A stretch of 64,000 bases of DNA, from contig NZ_CP006644.1 of the NCBI RefSeq assembly GCF_000512205.2, positions 5,787,501 through 5,851,500 on the forward strand, read 5' to 3'. The stretch comes from Sphingomonas sanxanigenens DSM 19645 = NX02. Lineage in GTDB: Bacteria; Pseudomonadota; Alphaproteobacteria; Sphingomonadales; Sphingomonadaceae. Each line of letters starts with the position of its first letter. Within the stretch, counting starts at the first letter, position 1. Below the pieces are notes generated by a model that had not been told where the DNA came from, ran no database searches, and saw only the letters and a program-made list of their open reading frames with translations. Both the position numbers and the translations under genes were made by a program. This document shows positions 43,117 to 52,518 of the stretch, piece after piece.

Positions 43117-45216
43117 TTATTTGCTCAACCCGCGGCTGCGCAGCAGCGGTGCCAGTTCCGGATCATGCCCGGTCATGTTGCGGAACATCTCGCCATAATC
43201 CTCGCTGTGCCCGCGCGAGAGCACGCGGTCGCGGAAGCGCTGGCCGTTGGCACGGGTCATGCCGCCATTGGCCTTGAACCAGTCGTAGACATTCTCCTCG
43301 AGCATGTCGGTCCAGATATAGGCGTAATATCCCGCCGCGTAGCCGCCACCCCAGACGTGCGAGAAATAGCTGGTGCGGTAGCGCGGGGGAATGTGCGCCA
43401 CGTCCAGCCCCGTCGCCGCCAGCGTCTTCGCCTCGAACGCGTCGATATCCTGCTTCGCCGCATCGGCACCCAGCGAGTGCCAGCCCATGTCGAGCTGCGC
43501 TGCCGCCAGCAGTTCGCCGAAGATGAAGCCCTGGTTGAACCTTTCGGCGCGCTTGATCTTTTCGACCAGCGCCTGCGGCATCGCCGCGCCCGTCTGGTAA
43601 TGCCTGGCATAGTTGGCCAGCACGCGCGGTTCGAGCGCCCAATGCTCGTTGAACTGCGACGGGAACTCGACGAAGTCGCGCGCCACCGACGTGCCCGAGA
43701 TCGAGGGATAGGTGCCGTTGGCCAACAGCCCGTGCAGGCCGTGGCCGAATTCATGGAACATCGTCCGCACATCCTCGAACGTCACCAGTTCGGGCTGGCC
43801 GGGGGCGGGCTTGGTGAAGTTGGCGGTGTTGCTGATCACCGGCTTGGTGCCGAACAGCTTGGACTGCGGCACATAGGCGTTCATCCAGGCGCCGCCGGCC
43901 TTGTTGTCGCGCTTCCAGTAGTCGAAATAGACGAGGCCCAGCGGCGCGCCATTCTCCTCGAACACCTCATAGACGCGGATGTCGGGGTGATAGGTCGGGA
44001 TGTCGGTGCGGCGCTTGAAGGTGATGCCGTAAAGCTCGGTCGCCGCGAAGAACACGCCGTTTTCCAGCACGTTCCAGATGTTGAGGTAGGGCTTGGTCTC
44101 CTCCTCGTCGAGGTCGTATTTCGCCTTGCGGACCTTCTCCGCATAGAGGCTCCAGTCCCACGGGGCGATGTCGAAGGCCTTGCCCTCGGCCTTCGCCGCC
44201 GCCTGGATTTCGGCGAGCTCGCGCGCCTGCCCCGCCGCGGTCGGCGCGTCGAGGCCGTTGAGGAAGGCGATGGCGGCAGTGGAGGTCTTCGCCATCTGCT
44301 CGGTCAGCGCATAATCCGCCCAGGTCGGAAAGCCGAGCAGCTTCGCCTTCTTCGCGCGCAGCATCGCGATCTGGGCGATCGTGTCGCGGGTGTCGTTGTC
44401 GTCGCCCTTCTCGGCGCGGGTCCAGCTCTGGTTGAACAGCGCCTCGCGCGTGGCGCGATCGGTGAGCGACTGCATCGCGGGCTGGTCGGTGGTGTTCTGC
44501 AGCGGCAGCACGAACTTGCCGGCGAGGCCGCGATCCCTGGCATCCTGCGCGGCGGTGGCGATGCCGCTGGCGTTGAGCCCGGCGAGCTTGGCCTCGCTGT
44601 CGACCACCAGCGCGCCCGCCTTGGTCGCGGCGAGCAGTTTCTGGCGGAAGCCGATCTCCAGCGTCGAGAGCTGCAGGTTGAGGGTGCGCAGGCTGGCCTG
44701 GTCGGCGGCGGAAAGCCGGGCGCCGGCGCGGACGAACTGCTGGTAATAGGTGTCGAGCAGCATCGCCTGTTCGCCATCCAGCTTCAATGTCGCGCGGCGA
44801 TCGTGCAGCGCCTTGACCCGCGCCCAAAGCGTCGCGTCGAGATAGATGGTGTCGCGATAGGCGGCGAGCTTGGGGGCGAGCGCCTTCTGCGTCGCCTGCA
44901 ATGTCGGGTTGGTGTTGGCCTGCGCCACCTGCCCGAACGCCCGCTGCGCGCGGCTCAGCATCTGGCCCTGCCGCTCCATCGCGACGATCGTGTTGTCGAA
45001 GGTCGGCGCCGCCTTGTTGTCGGCGATCCTGCGCACTTCGGCGAGGCTGGCGGCGATGCCGTCCTCGATCGCGGGCTGATAGTCGCTGTCCTGGATGCGG
45101 TCGAACGCGGGCGCCTGATAGGGCAGGCTGCTCGGTTCCGCGAAGGGGTTGGCGGCGGCGGCAGGGGTCATGGCGATCGACACGGACGAGGCAAGCAACA
45201 GGGAACGCAACATCAT
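43117..45216 (-). CDS. M3 family oligopeptidase (Dcp-like)
   Basis: The protein has 699 residues with a signal peptide ending AAAANPF. The zinc site HEFGH lies near residue 487 in RTMFHEFGHGLHGLLANG, with the third ligand in FVEFPSQFNEHW and the YF.HVWGGGYAAGYYAY segment near the end typical of peptidyl-dipeptidase Dcp. It removes dipeptides from C-termini of peptides in the periplasm. It is read toward the M20 carboxypeptidase, and both probably serve peptide use. Confidence 0.95.
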   Translation of the reverse strand: MMLRSLLLASSVSIAMTPAAAANPFAEPSSLPYQAPAFDRIQDSDYQPAIEDGIAASLAEVRRIADNKAAPTFDNTIVAMERQGQMLSRAQRAFGQVAQANTNPTLQATQKALAPKLAAYRDTIYLDATLWARVKALHDRRATLKLDGEQAMLLDTYYQQFVRAGARLSAADQASLRTLNLQLSTLEIGFRQKLLAATKAGALVVDSEAKLAGLNASGIATAAQDARDRGLAGKFVLPLQNTTDQPAMQSLTDRATREALFNQSWTRAEKGDDNDTRDTIAQIAMLRAKKAKLLGFPTWADYALTEQMAKTSTAAIAFLNGLDAPTAAGQARELAEIQAAAKAEGKAFDIAPWDWSLYAEKVRKAKYDLDEEETKPYLNIWNVLENGVFFAATELYGITFKRRTDIPTYHPDIRVYEVFEENGAPLGLVYFDYWKRDNKAGGAWMNAYVPQSKLFGTKPVISNTANFTKPAPGQPELVTFEDVRTMFHEFGHGLHGLLANGTYPSISGTSVARDFVEFPSQFNEHWALEPRVLANYARHYQTGAAMPQALVEKIKRAERFNQGFIFGELLAAAQLDMGWHSLGADAAKQDIDAFEAKTLAATGLDVAHIPPRYRTSYFSHVWGGGYAAGYYAYIWTDMLEENVYDWFKANGGMTRANGQRFRDRVLSRGHSEDYGEMFRNMTGHDPELAPLLRSRGLSK

Positions 45217-45290
45217 AACATCCTGAACTGGGCAATGGTGCTGGATAGCGATGCGCCGCTCCGCCTGTCGATAGGGCAGGGCGCCGCCGG

Positions 45291-46460
45291 TCAGTCTCCG
45301 CCGGCGGGCGCCGCCGGGACGACCATCTTCGGCGCCGCGGAGAGGCGGCGGATCAGATCGGTCTCGGCCTCCCGGTAGGGCGCGCCATCGGCACGGAACA
45401 CCTCATGGAACCAGATGGTCGGTTCCTCCATCGTATAGGGCTTCTTCCAGCTGTCCCACGGCAGGCGCGTCTGCGTCTTTCCGTCGACGAACCCCCAGTT
45501 CATCATCGCGACATTATGGCGCTTGGCGATCGGCAATGACCCGTCGAAGGTCGATCCGTTTCCGCGCGCCATATATTCGGTGCACAGGATCGGGCGGCCA
45601 TAGGGGATGAGCTGCTTCACCCGACGCTCGAACACCTCCGGCCAGTTATAGTCGTGGAACGAGATCACGTCGGACTGGCCGAGCTGCAGCCTGTCCATCG
45701 CAGACGTCTTGCCGTTTGGGGTCCAGTCGTCGCCCTGCCAAACCCCGGAGGTGAGCGGCTGCGACGGGTCCGCATCGCGCGCCCAGACGAAAACCTGCGC
45801 CAGCAGCGCGCGCACCAGCGGCTCCTTGCCTTCCTGGCCCTTATACTGGTCCGCGCCATTGTCCGGCTCGTTCCACAGATCCCAGCCGAGCACGCGCTGG
45901 TCGTCCTTGAAGGCGCCGATCACGCCTTGCACATAGGTCTTGTACTTCGGCCAGGCCGCGCGGTCACGAAGTCCGGCCATGCCGGGGCCCTGCACCCAGC
46001 CGGAATTGTGCACGCCGGGGATCGGCGGATGCTGCGGGCCGAGCTTCGGCGCCGGATCCCAGCAACTGTCGAACAGCACGAACAGCGGCCTGATGCCGCG
46101 GCGCTGCGCGATGGTCAGGAATTCATCGATCCTGCGCTTGAAGCCTTCGGCATCCTGTTCCCAGAGCTGGTCGTGCAGGAACACGCGCATCGTGTTCATG
46201 CCGATGCCTTGCGCCAGACGCAGCTCGTCGTCGATGCGCCTGGGATCCCAGGTCTCGGCCTGCCACATCTCCAGCTGGTTGATCGCAGAGGCCGGCGTAT
46301 AGTTTGCGCCCACCAGCCAGGGCTGCTTTGCATACCATGCGTTGGCCTCGGCGGCGGTCCATCGCGGCCGCGCTTCGGCGGCCGGCACGAGCACCGCGCC
46401 GGACGCGAGCAGCCCGGCGAGCAGCATCATTCTCATGGTCCGTTTCTCTCGCCGCGTCAT
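45291..46460 (-). CDS. Secreted GH5-like (clan GH-A) glycoside hydrolase
   Basis: The protein has 389 residues. A basic n-region and signal peptide (MMLLAGLLASGAVLVPAAEA) are followed by a TIM barrel. The acid/base Glu is in VLGWDLWNEPDNGADQ and the nucleophile Glu in RPILCTEYMARGNG, the spacing of clan GH-A cellulases, mannanases and xylanases. The DSCWDPAPKLGPQHPP loop is not typical and may set specificity. GGAGG precedes the ATG at 46460. It diverges from a TonB receptor, so it probably processes the glycan which that receptor imports. Confidence 0.88.
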   Translation of the reverse strand: MTRREKRTMRMMLLAGLLASGAVLVPAAEARPRWTAAEANAWYAKQPWLVGANYTPASAINQLEMWQAETWDPRRIDDELRLAQGIGMNTMRVFLHDQLWEQDAEGFKRRIDEFLTIAQRRGIRPLFVLFDSCWDPAPKLGPQHPPIPGVHNSGWVQGPGMAGLRDRAAWPKYKTYVQGVIGAFKDDQRVLGWDLWNEPDNGADQYKGQEGKEPLVRALLAQVFVWARDADPSQPLTSGVWQGDDWTPNGKTSAMDRLQLGQSDVISFHDYNWPEVFERRVKQLIPYGRPILCTEYMARGNGSTFDGSLPIAKRHNVAMMNWGFVDGKTQTRLPWDSWKKPYTMEEPTIWFHEVFRADGAPYREAETDLIRRLSAAPKMVVPAAPAGGD

Positions 46461-46542
46461 GTCGGGCGACCTCCTCTCCAACGCTATGCTGCGGCGGTCG
46501 GCTTATTTTTCGGTGATCTCGCCGCGTCAGGCAACCAACCCG

Positions 46543-46565
46543 ATGCCAAGCTATTATAGCGGCAT
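46543..46565. promoter_or_regulatory. Nested palindrome over the -10 of the GH5-like gene
   Basis: ATGCC (46543-46547) pairs with GGCAT (46561-46565), and inside it GCTAT-T-ATAGC (46550-46560) is a second perfect palindrome. On the minus strand it contains TATAAT (46558-46553), with TTGTCT 18 bp upstream. Lying between the divergent hydrolase and receptor genes, it is a good operator candidate for both. Confidence 0.55.
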
Positions 46566-46634
46566 AACGACCAATAAGACAAAAAGCCCCGCCCAACACG
46601 ATAAGAGGAGCGGGCCGAAGATCAGGAGAGGATC

Positions 46635-49391
46635 ATGCGGCATCGTGTCGCCATTTCGATCTCGGCATTTGCCCTGATCGTCGCGCAGCGCAGCTTCGCC
46701 CAGGAATCACCGCAACCGCCGGCGCCGCAACCGCAGCAGGGCAGCGCCGCGCCGGAAGCCTCACCGGCTGCCGCCGGCCCGTCCGGTGGGAACCCCGATC
46801 AGGACATCATCGTCACCGGCTTCCGCCGCAGCATCGCCAGCGCCCAATCGATCAAGCGCAACTCCGAAGGGATCGTCGATGCGATCGTGGCCGAGGATAT
46901 CGGCAAGCTGCCCGATATCACGGCTTCCGCTGCGCTCGCGCGCGTCACCGGCGTACAGGTGAACCGCGGGGCGGGCGAAGCGGCGCAGGTCCAGATCCGC
47001 GGCCTGCCCGATATCTCCACCACCTATAACGGCCGCGAGATCTTCACCGCCGAGAACCGGTTCGTCGCCATCCAGGATTTCCCGGCGGGCGCCGTCCAGG
47101 CGCTCGAAGTCTATAAATCGTCGACCGCCAACCTGATCGAGGGCGGCATCGGCGGACAGGTCAATGTCCGCTCGCGCCGGCCGTTCGACTTCGACGGTTT
47201 CGGACTCTCGGGCTCGCTCAACGCCGTCCATTGGGAGCAGAGCCAGGAATTCGACTATAACGGCAATCTGCTGATCAGCGATCGCTGGGACACCGGCATC
47301 GGCGAGATCGGCGTGCTGGTGAATGCCGCGATCACCAACATCGATTTTCTCGACGCCACGCGCGAGAATGATCGTTTCGTCACCCCCGCGCCGGGCGATC
47401 CGGCCGATGCGGCGGGCTTTACCCGGCCGAACGGCAGCGGCCTATTCTACGGCAACGGCAATCGCTGGCGCCCGTCGGTCAACGCCGCGATCCAGTGGAG
47501 ACCATCCTCCACGCTGGAATTTTATGTCGACGGCCTGTTCCAGGGCTATCGCGCCGAAGACCGCAACCATTGGCTGTTCGTTCCCACCTTCGGGGGCGGC
47601 GCGCAGTACAGCAATGTCGTGCTGCGCGACGATGGCAGCAATTCGGTGCGCAGCATGACCGTCACCGGCGCCGCCAATCCGGACGGGTTTGACGAGTTCC
47701 GCAAGGCGCGCACCAACACCTACCAGATCGCCGGCGGTGGCATATGGTCCCCCGGACAGCTCAAGCTTTCCGCGGATATCGCCTATACCGACAGCAGCTA
47801 TACCGAAAAGCAGATCAACATCGACTATGCGTTCGCCGGTTCGCCGACGCGCAACGTCGAGTTCGACCGGCCAGGCGGGCAGGGCGGCGGTACGTTCGAC
47901 TTCATCGATTTCAACGCGGCCGACCCGAACAATTATCTGCTGCGCGGCCTGTTCGACCGCAACTTCCGCGCGGAAGGCGAGGATCTCCAGGCGCGGCTCG
48001 ACGCCGAATATGAAACGGGACTGAGCATCCTGCCCAAGATCAGCGCGGGCTTCCGGTTCAACGATCGCGACGCGGCGCGCTATAACGGCCAGCGCTATGC
48101 GCCGTTGCTCGATCTCGGCATCGCCTATCCCGACCTGCCGGTCGATATCGGGCCGATCCGCCGCGGCTTCCGCTTCGATCGCGCCCAGCCCGAGTCGCAG
48201 TTCCCCGGCGCCAGCTTCGGCAGCGTCTTCGACAATCGCGATGCGCTACGCGCCATCGCCGGCTTCCCGAACGGCGATGTGCCGTTCGCCGAACTGGAAA
48301 CCTTCACCGCCTCGGAGCGCGCCTATGCGGGCTATGGGCAGCTGAACTACGCGATCGAAGCCGGCATTCCGATCACAGGAACCATCGGCGTCCGCGTGAT
48401 CAACACGCGGACGACGGTGAACGGCAACTCGTTCGATGCCACCACCGGCACCTTCACGCCGATCAGCCAGACCAACAGATATACCGACTATCTGCCGAGC
48501 GCGACGTTGCGTGCCGAACTCGCCGACGGACTGCAGCTTCGCCTTGCCTATACGCGGACGCGGACCCGCCCGAACTTCATCGATCTCAATCCGTCGAGCA
48601 ATGTCGGCACCGTACCGCTGGTCTGCACCCCGGTGCCCGGCAACCCCGACAGCGGCCCCGATGCGCCGAACTGCATCATCGACATCACCTCCGGCAATCC
48701 GAACCTCGCCCCGCTCGAATCGGACAATTACGATCTGTCGCTGGAATATTATTTCTCGCGCACCGGGTCGCTGACCGCCGGCATCTTCCGCCGCGACGTC
48801 AGCAACTTCATCTTCCGCAACACCACCCTGACCGAAATCGCCGGCCAGCCCGACCGCCGGGTCAACGCACCCAGCAATGGCGGCGACGGCCGCGTGCAGG
48901 GCGCGGAAGTGGCGTTCAACGGGTTTCTGGAATTCGACAGCCTGCCCGAATGGGCGCAGGGCTTCGGCATCCAGGCCAACTACACCTATCTCGACGCCTC
49001 GACGGAACTGCAGCCCAGCTTCCAGGATCGCCTGCCCGGCCAGCAGGCCTTTCCCAACGTCTCGAAGCACGCGTTCAACCTCGTGGGCCTCTATGAACGC
49101 CCGAGCTTTTCGGCGCGGCTCGCTTACAACTGGCGCTCGAAGTTCGTCATCGAATATCAGGATCTGCAGAACGGCTTTCTGTCGCCTCTCTACCAGAAGT
49201 CGCTGGGCGTGCTCGATTTCTCGGCAACGCTCACGCCGATCGAGAATATCACGGTCGCGTTCGACGTGCTGAACATGCTCGGCACCCCGATCCGCACCGA
49301 CCGCGTCTATAATGAAGCGGGCGACAGCTATCCCTTCCAGGTCCGGTACATCGAGCGCACCTATTCGCTCGGCGTCCGTTTCCGCTTCTGA
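46635..49391 (+). CDS. TonB-dependent receptor (TonB-Xanth-Caul type)
   Basis: The protein has 918 residues. The signal peptide ends RSFAQ; a Pro/Gln-rich linker follows. The TonB box and plug start DIIVTGFRRSIASAQSIKRN and continue VDAIVAEDIGKLPDITASAA, the hallmark of the Caulobacter/Xanthomonas carbohydrate-receptor group. There is no STN domain. The barrel ends with RTYSLGVRFRF. With the GH5-like enzyme on one side and GH43 on the other it should take up plant-cell-wall oligosaccharides. Confidence 0.95.
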   Translation: MRHRVAISISAFALIVAQRSFAQESPQPPAPQPQQGSAAPEASPAAAGPSGGNPDQDIIVTGFRRSIASAQSIKRNSEGIVDAIVAEDIGKLPDITASAALARVTGVQVNRGAGEAAQVQIRGLPDISTTYNGREIFTAENRFVAIQDFPAGAVQALEVYKSSTANLIEGGIGGQVNVRSRRPFDFDGFGLSGSLNAVHWEQSQEFDYNGNLLISDRWDTGIGEIGVLVNAAITNIDFLDATRENDRFVTPAPGDPADAAGFTRPNGSGLFYGNGNRWRPSVNAAIQWRPSSTLEFYVDGLFQGYRAEDRNHWLFVPTFGGGAQYSNVVLRDDGSNSVRSMTVTGAANPDGFDEFRKARTNTYQIAGGGIWSPGQLKLSADIAYTDSSYTEKQINIDYAFAGSPTRNVEFDRPGGQGGGTFDFIDFNAADPNNYLLRGLFDRNFRAEGEDLQARLDAEYETGLSILPKISAGFRFNDRDAARYNGQRYAPLLDLGIAYPDLPVDIGPIRRGFRFDRAQPESQFPGASFGSVFDNRDALRAIAGFPNGDVPFAELETFTASERAYAGYGQLNYAIEAGIPITGTIGVRVINTRTTVNGNSFDATTGTFTPISQTNRYTDYLPSATLRAELADGLQLRLAYTRTRTRPNFIDLNPSSNVGTVPLVCTPVPGNPDSGPDAPNCIIDITSGNPNLAPLESDNYDLSLEYYFSRTGSLTAGIFRRDVSNFIFRNTTLTEIAGQPDRRVNAPSNGGDGRVQGAEVAFNGFLEFDSLPEWAQGFGIQANYTYLDASTELQPSFQDRLPGQQAFPNVSKHAFNLVGLYERPSFSARLAYNWRSKFVIEYQDLQNGFLSPLYQKSLGVLDFSATLTPIENITVAFDVLNMLGTPIRTDRVYNEAGDSYPFQVRYIERTYSLGVRFRF

Positions 49392-49405
49392 TGCAGGGTG
49401 ATCGG

Positions 49406-50377
49406 ATGACGATGCTGCGTTTGTTCCTCACGGCGGCGCTGGCCACCGCCGCCGCGGTGCCGGCGAAGGCCCGCAATCCGCAGTTCCAGGGCGCCGATCC
49501 CCATGCGATGTTCATCGGCGGCGACCTGTGGATTTTCCCCACCGGCGGCCCCGGCGGCGCGTGGGAGGCGGATCGCTTCTTCGCCTTCTCGTCGCGCGAC
49601 CTGAAGACATGGGAGAAGCGCGGCGAACTGATCCGGCGCGATCAGATCGCCTGGATCGGTGACGATGGCGCGCCCGCACATTTCCTCTGGGCGCCGGGCG
49701 TGGCGACGCGCAACGGCAAATATTATCTCTATTATTCGGTCGGCCCCCAGAATCCGACGCCCAGCCGGATCGGCGTCGCCGTCGCAGACCGGCCCGCCGG
49801 GCCCTATCGCGACAGCGGCAAGCCGCTGATCACCGGCGGCAACGGGTTCGAGGCGATCGACCCGATGGTCTTCGCCGATCCGCGCTCGGGCAAGACCTAT
49901 CTCTACGCCGGCGGCAGCGCCGGCGCGACGTTGCGGGTCTGGGAACTCAGGCCCGACATGATCGGCACCGCGCGCGAGGTGAAGGTGGAACAGCCGCCCC
50001 ACTTCACCGAGGGCGCCTTCGTGCATGAGCGCAACGGCGTCTATTATCTCTCCTACAGCCACGGCCGGTGGAACGGCCCCGACTATTCGGTGCATTATGC
50101 CACCGCCGCCTCGCCGACCGGTCCGTGGCGTTATCGCGGCGCGATCCTGACCAGCGACGCGCGCCACCAGGGCCCCGGGCACCACAGCATCGTCCGCGCC
50201 CGCAACGGCGAATGGCTGATCGTCTATCATCGCTGGGAGCGCCCGGCGGGCCCCGGCCCGTTCGCCGGCGAACGGCAGATCGCGATCGACGTCCTGCGCT
50301 ATGGCGCGGACGGCACCATTCTTCCGGTGCGCATGACCGACGGCGATGCGCCGACGTTGGCGGGACGGAGGCGGTAG
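49406..50377 (+). CDS. Secreted glycoside hydrolase family 43
   Basis: The protein has about 323 residues. After the signal peptide (LRLFLTAALATAAAVPAKA) it shows the five-bladed GH43 propeller: the general base Asp in FQGADPHAMFIGG, the pKa-modulating Asp in FEAIDPMVFADP and the acid Glu in HFTEGAFVHERNGVYYLSYS. Likely activities are arabinofuranosidase or xylosidase. An ATG at 49391 overlaps the receptor's TGA; the ATG at 49406 has AGGGTG correctly placed. Coupling to the receptor supports a shared substrate. Confidence 0.92.
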   Translation: MTMLRLFLTAALATAAAVPAKARNPQFQGADPHAMFIGGDLWIFPTGGPGGAWEADRFFAFSSRDLKTWEKRGELIRRDQIAWIGDDGAPAHFLWAPGVATRNGKYYLYYSVGPQNPTPSRIGVAVADRPAGPYRDSGKPLITGGNGFEAIDPMVFADPRSGKTYLYAGGSAGATLRVWELRPDMIGTAREVKVEQPPHFTEGAFVHERNGVYYLSYSHGRWNGPDYSVHYATAASPTGPWRYRGAILTSDARHQGPGHHSIVRARNGEWLIVYHRWERPAGPGPFAGERQIAIDVLRYGADGTILPVRMTDGDAPTLAGRRR

Positions 50378-50414
50378 GCCTTCGCGGTCGTCCGTCGTGC
50401 AGCGGGGCGAGGGA

Positions 50415-51020
50415 TCACCCCGCCGTCTTCGGCTTCCACGTCACCACGCGATAGACATAGCCGACCAGGATAAACCCGATCACCGCGATCGAGATCGGAC
50501 CGACATATTTCTCGATGTCGGCATATTGCCTTCCCAGTACGAAGCCGCCCACCGCCAGCGCCGCCGTCCAGCCCGCGGTGCCGAGTGCGGACCAGATCAG
50601 GAAGCGGGGCTGCTTCATCGCCAGCAGTCCGGCGGGGATCGACACCAGCGAACGCACGCTGGGCAGCATCCGGCCGACGAACACGAAGGCGGCGCCGCGC
50701 TTGTCGAACTGTTCCTCGGCGCGTTCGATCTCGCTCCAGTCGAGCGTCAGCCAGCGGCCGTAGCGCTTGATGAAGGGCTTGAACCGCTCGATGCCGATCC
50801 AGCGTGCGATGCCGTACCACATATAATTGCCGGCCATCGCGCCGGCAGTGCCGCTGGCGATCACCGCCCACAACGACATCTCCCCCTTGGCCGCCTGCAA
50901 TCCGGCGAGCGGCATGATCACTTCGGAGGGGATCGGCGGAAAGACCGTCTCCAGGAACATCAGCAGGAACACGCCGAAATAGCCGGCCTGCTCCACCATC
51001 CTGATGATCCATTCGCTCAT
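50415..51020 (-). CDS. DedA family membrane protein
   Basis: The protein has 201 residues. The family motifs are FLETVFPPIPSEVIMPLAG near residue 25 and GRMLPSVRSLVSIPAGLLAM near residue 120, with several membrane helices. DedA proteins are thought to flip phospholipids or other lipid carriers. The ATG overlaps the stop of gshB (ATGA), so the two are coupled. Confidence 0.93.
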   Translation of the reverse strand: MSEWIIRMVEQAGYFGVFLLMFLETVFPPIPSEVIMPLAGLQAAKGEMSLWAVIASGTAGAMAGNYMWYGIARWIGIERFKPFIKRYGRWLTLDWSEIERAEEQFDKRGAAFVFVGRMLPSVRSLVSIPAGLLAMKQPRFLIWSALGTAGWTAALAVGGFVLGRQYADIEKYVGPISIAVIGFILVGYVYRVVTWKPKTAG

Positions 51021-51970
51021 CCGGCAGCGACCTTTCGCTCGATCGCGTCCCAGATCATGCCCGCGGTGTCGGAGCCGTTGAACGTGTCGATCGCGACGAT
51101 GCCGGTGGGGGAGGTGACGTTGATCTCGGTCAGCCACTCGCCGCCGATCACGTCGATGCCCACGAACAGCAGGCCGCGCTTCTTGAGTTCGGGCCCGAGC
51201 GCGGCGCAGATCTCGCGCTCCTTCTCGGTCAGTTCGGTCTTCGCCGCCTTGCCGCCGACCGCGAGGTTGGAGCGGATCTCGCCCTCGCCGGGGATGCGGT
51301 TGACCGCGCCGGCCACCTCGCCGTCGACCAGCACGATGCGCTTGTCGCCCTTGGTGACGGAGGGGATGAACGCCTGCACCATGTGCGGCTCGCGATAGGC
51401 GGTGTTGAACACCTCGATCAGCGAGGAGAGGTTGGCGCCGTCCGACCCGACCTTGAAGATCGCCTTGCCGCCATTGCCGTGCAGCGGCTTCACGACGATC
51501 TCGCCATGCGTCTCCAGAAACGCGCGCGCCTCTGCATAGCTGCGCGTGACGAGAGTCGGCGGCATGAAGCGCTGATAGTCGAGAACGAACACCTTCTCCG
51601 GCGCGTTGCGCACCGAGGCGGGGTCGTTGACCACCAGCGTCTCGTGGGTGATGCGCTCGAGCAGATGGGTGGCGGTGATGTAGCCGAGGTCGAACGGCGG
51701 ATCCTGCCGCATCAGCACGACGTCGATATCGCTGCCCAGGTCGATGCGCACCGGATCCTCGAAACGGTGATGATCGCCCTTCACGCGCTGCACCGTCACC
51801 GGCCGCGCTTGGGTCCACACCCGGCCATCGGCATAGTTGAGCTCGTCCGCGGTGTAGTGGAACAGGCTGTGCCCGCGCGCCTGCGCGGACAGCATCAGCG
51901 CGAAGGTGGAATCGCCACCGATGTTGATGCCTTCAAGCGGGTCCATCTGGACCGCAACGCGCAACGCCAT
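51017..51970 (-). CDS. gshB: Glutathione synthetase
   Basis: The protein has 317 residues. It joins glycine to gamma-glutamylcysteine with ATP. The N-terminal domain starts RVAVQMDPLEGINIGGDSTF. The ATP-grasp fold shows EIVVKPLHGNGGKAIFKV and LFVGIDVIGGEWLTEINVTSPTG. GGGAG lies 7 nt before the ATG at 51970. It is encoded between rsmI/yraN and dedA in the same direction, with a repeat element between gshB and yraN. Confidence 0.96.
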   Translation of the reverse strand: MALRVAVQMDPLEGINIGGDSTFALMLSAQARGHSLFHYTADELNYADGRVWTQARPVTVQRVKGDHHRFEDPVRIDLGSDIDVVLMRQDPPFDLGYITATHLLERITHETLVVNDPASVRNAPEKVFVLDYQRFMPPTLVTRSYAEARAFLETHGEIVVKPLHGNGGKAIFKVGSDGANLSSLIEVFNTAYREPHMVQAFIPSVTKGDKRIVLVDGEVAGAVNRIPGEGEIRSNLAVGGKAAKTELTEKEREICAALGPELKKRGLLFVGIDVIGGEWLTEINVTSPTGIVAIDTFNGSDTAGMIWDAIERKVAAG

Positions 51971-52005
51971 AAGTTCGCTCCCTTTCCGCTCGTGCTCCGA
52001 AGTCC

Positions 52006-52120
52006 GTTCACCCTGAGTGGCCATTGAGCGAAGTCGAAATGGCGTATCGAAGGGGGCAGGCTCGGCGCCAGGTCCTTCGATACGGGTCTTCGCCAGGCTC
52101 AGCCCCTACTCAGGACGAAC
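52006..52120. repeat. 115-bp intergenic palindromic element
   Basis: The ends GTTCACCCTGAGT (52006-52018) and ACTCAGGACGAAC (52108-52120) are inverted with 11 of 13 bases matching. Inside, CGTATCGAAGG (52043-52053) and CCTTCGATACG (52074-52084) are perfectly inverted. The CCTGAG...GAGCGAAGTCGAA wording is typical of widespread sphingomonad intergenic repeats. It encodes no protein and could act as a terminator between yraN and gshB. Confidence 0.75.
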
Positions 52121-52161
52121 GGGGAGGTCGGGGGCCGATCTAGGGACGCCTGCCCGGCTTG

Positions 52162-52518
52162 TCAGCCATGCCACACATTTTTCAGGTGCCGCGGCCACTT
52201 GCGCGGCGCGATCAGCATGACGTCGATGCGGATCGCGTCGCCCGGCCGGGCGAAGCGCGGGCCGAGCATTTCGGCGGCCATGGCGACGCGGCGCAGCCGG
52301 TGCGCGTCGATCGCAACGTCGAGCTCGGCGTCGGTCCGCCGCGTCTTGACCTCGACGAAGGCCACCGTCCGCCCGCGCCGTGCGACCAGATCGACCTCGC
52401 CGCCGCGGGTGCGCACGCGCCGCGCGAGGATCGACCAGCCGGTCAGCCGCAGCCACCAGGCGGCGATGGTCTCGCCGCGGCGGCCGCGCGCCTCGGCAGC
52501 GGCGCGGGCGGCGGTCAC
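52162..52518 (-). CDS. UPF0102/YraN family putative endonuclease
   Basis: The protein has 118 residues. The restriction-endonuclease-like core is GEVDLVARRGRTVAFVEVKT, the D and E-x-K of a PD-(D/E)xK fold. The family is conserved next to rsmI and its cellular role is uncertain. The start is GTG, overlapping the rsmI stop as GTGA. Confidence 0.92.
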   Translation of the reverse strand: MTAARAAAEARGRRGETIAAWWLRLTGWSILARRVRTRGGEVDLVARRGRTVAFVEVKTRRTDAELDVAIDAHRLRRVAMAAEMLGPRFARPGDAIRIDVMLIAPRKWPRHLKNVWHG

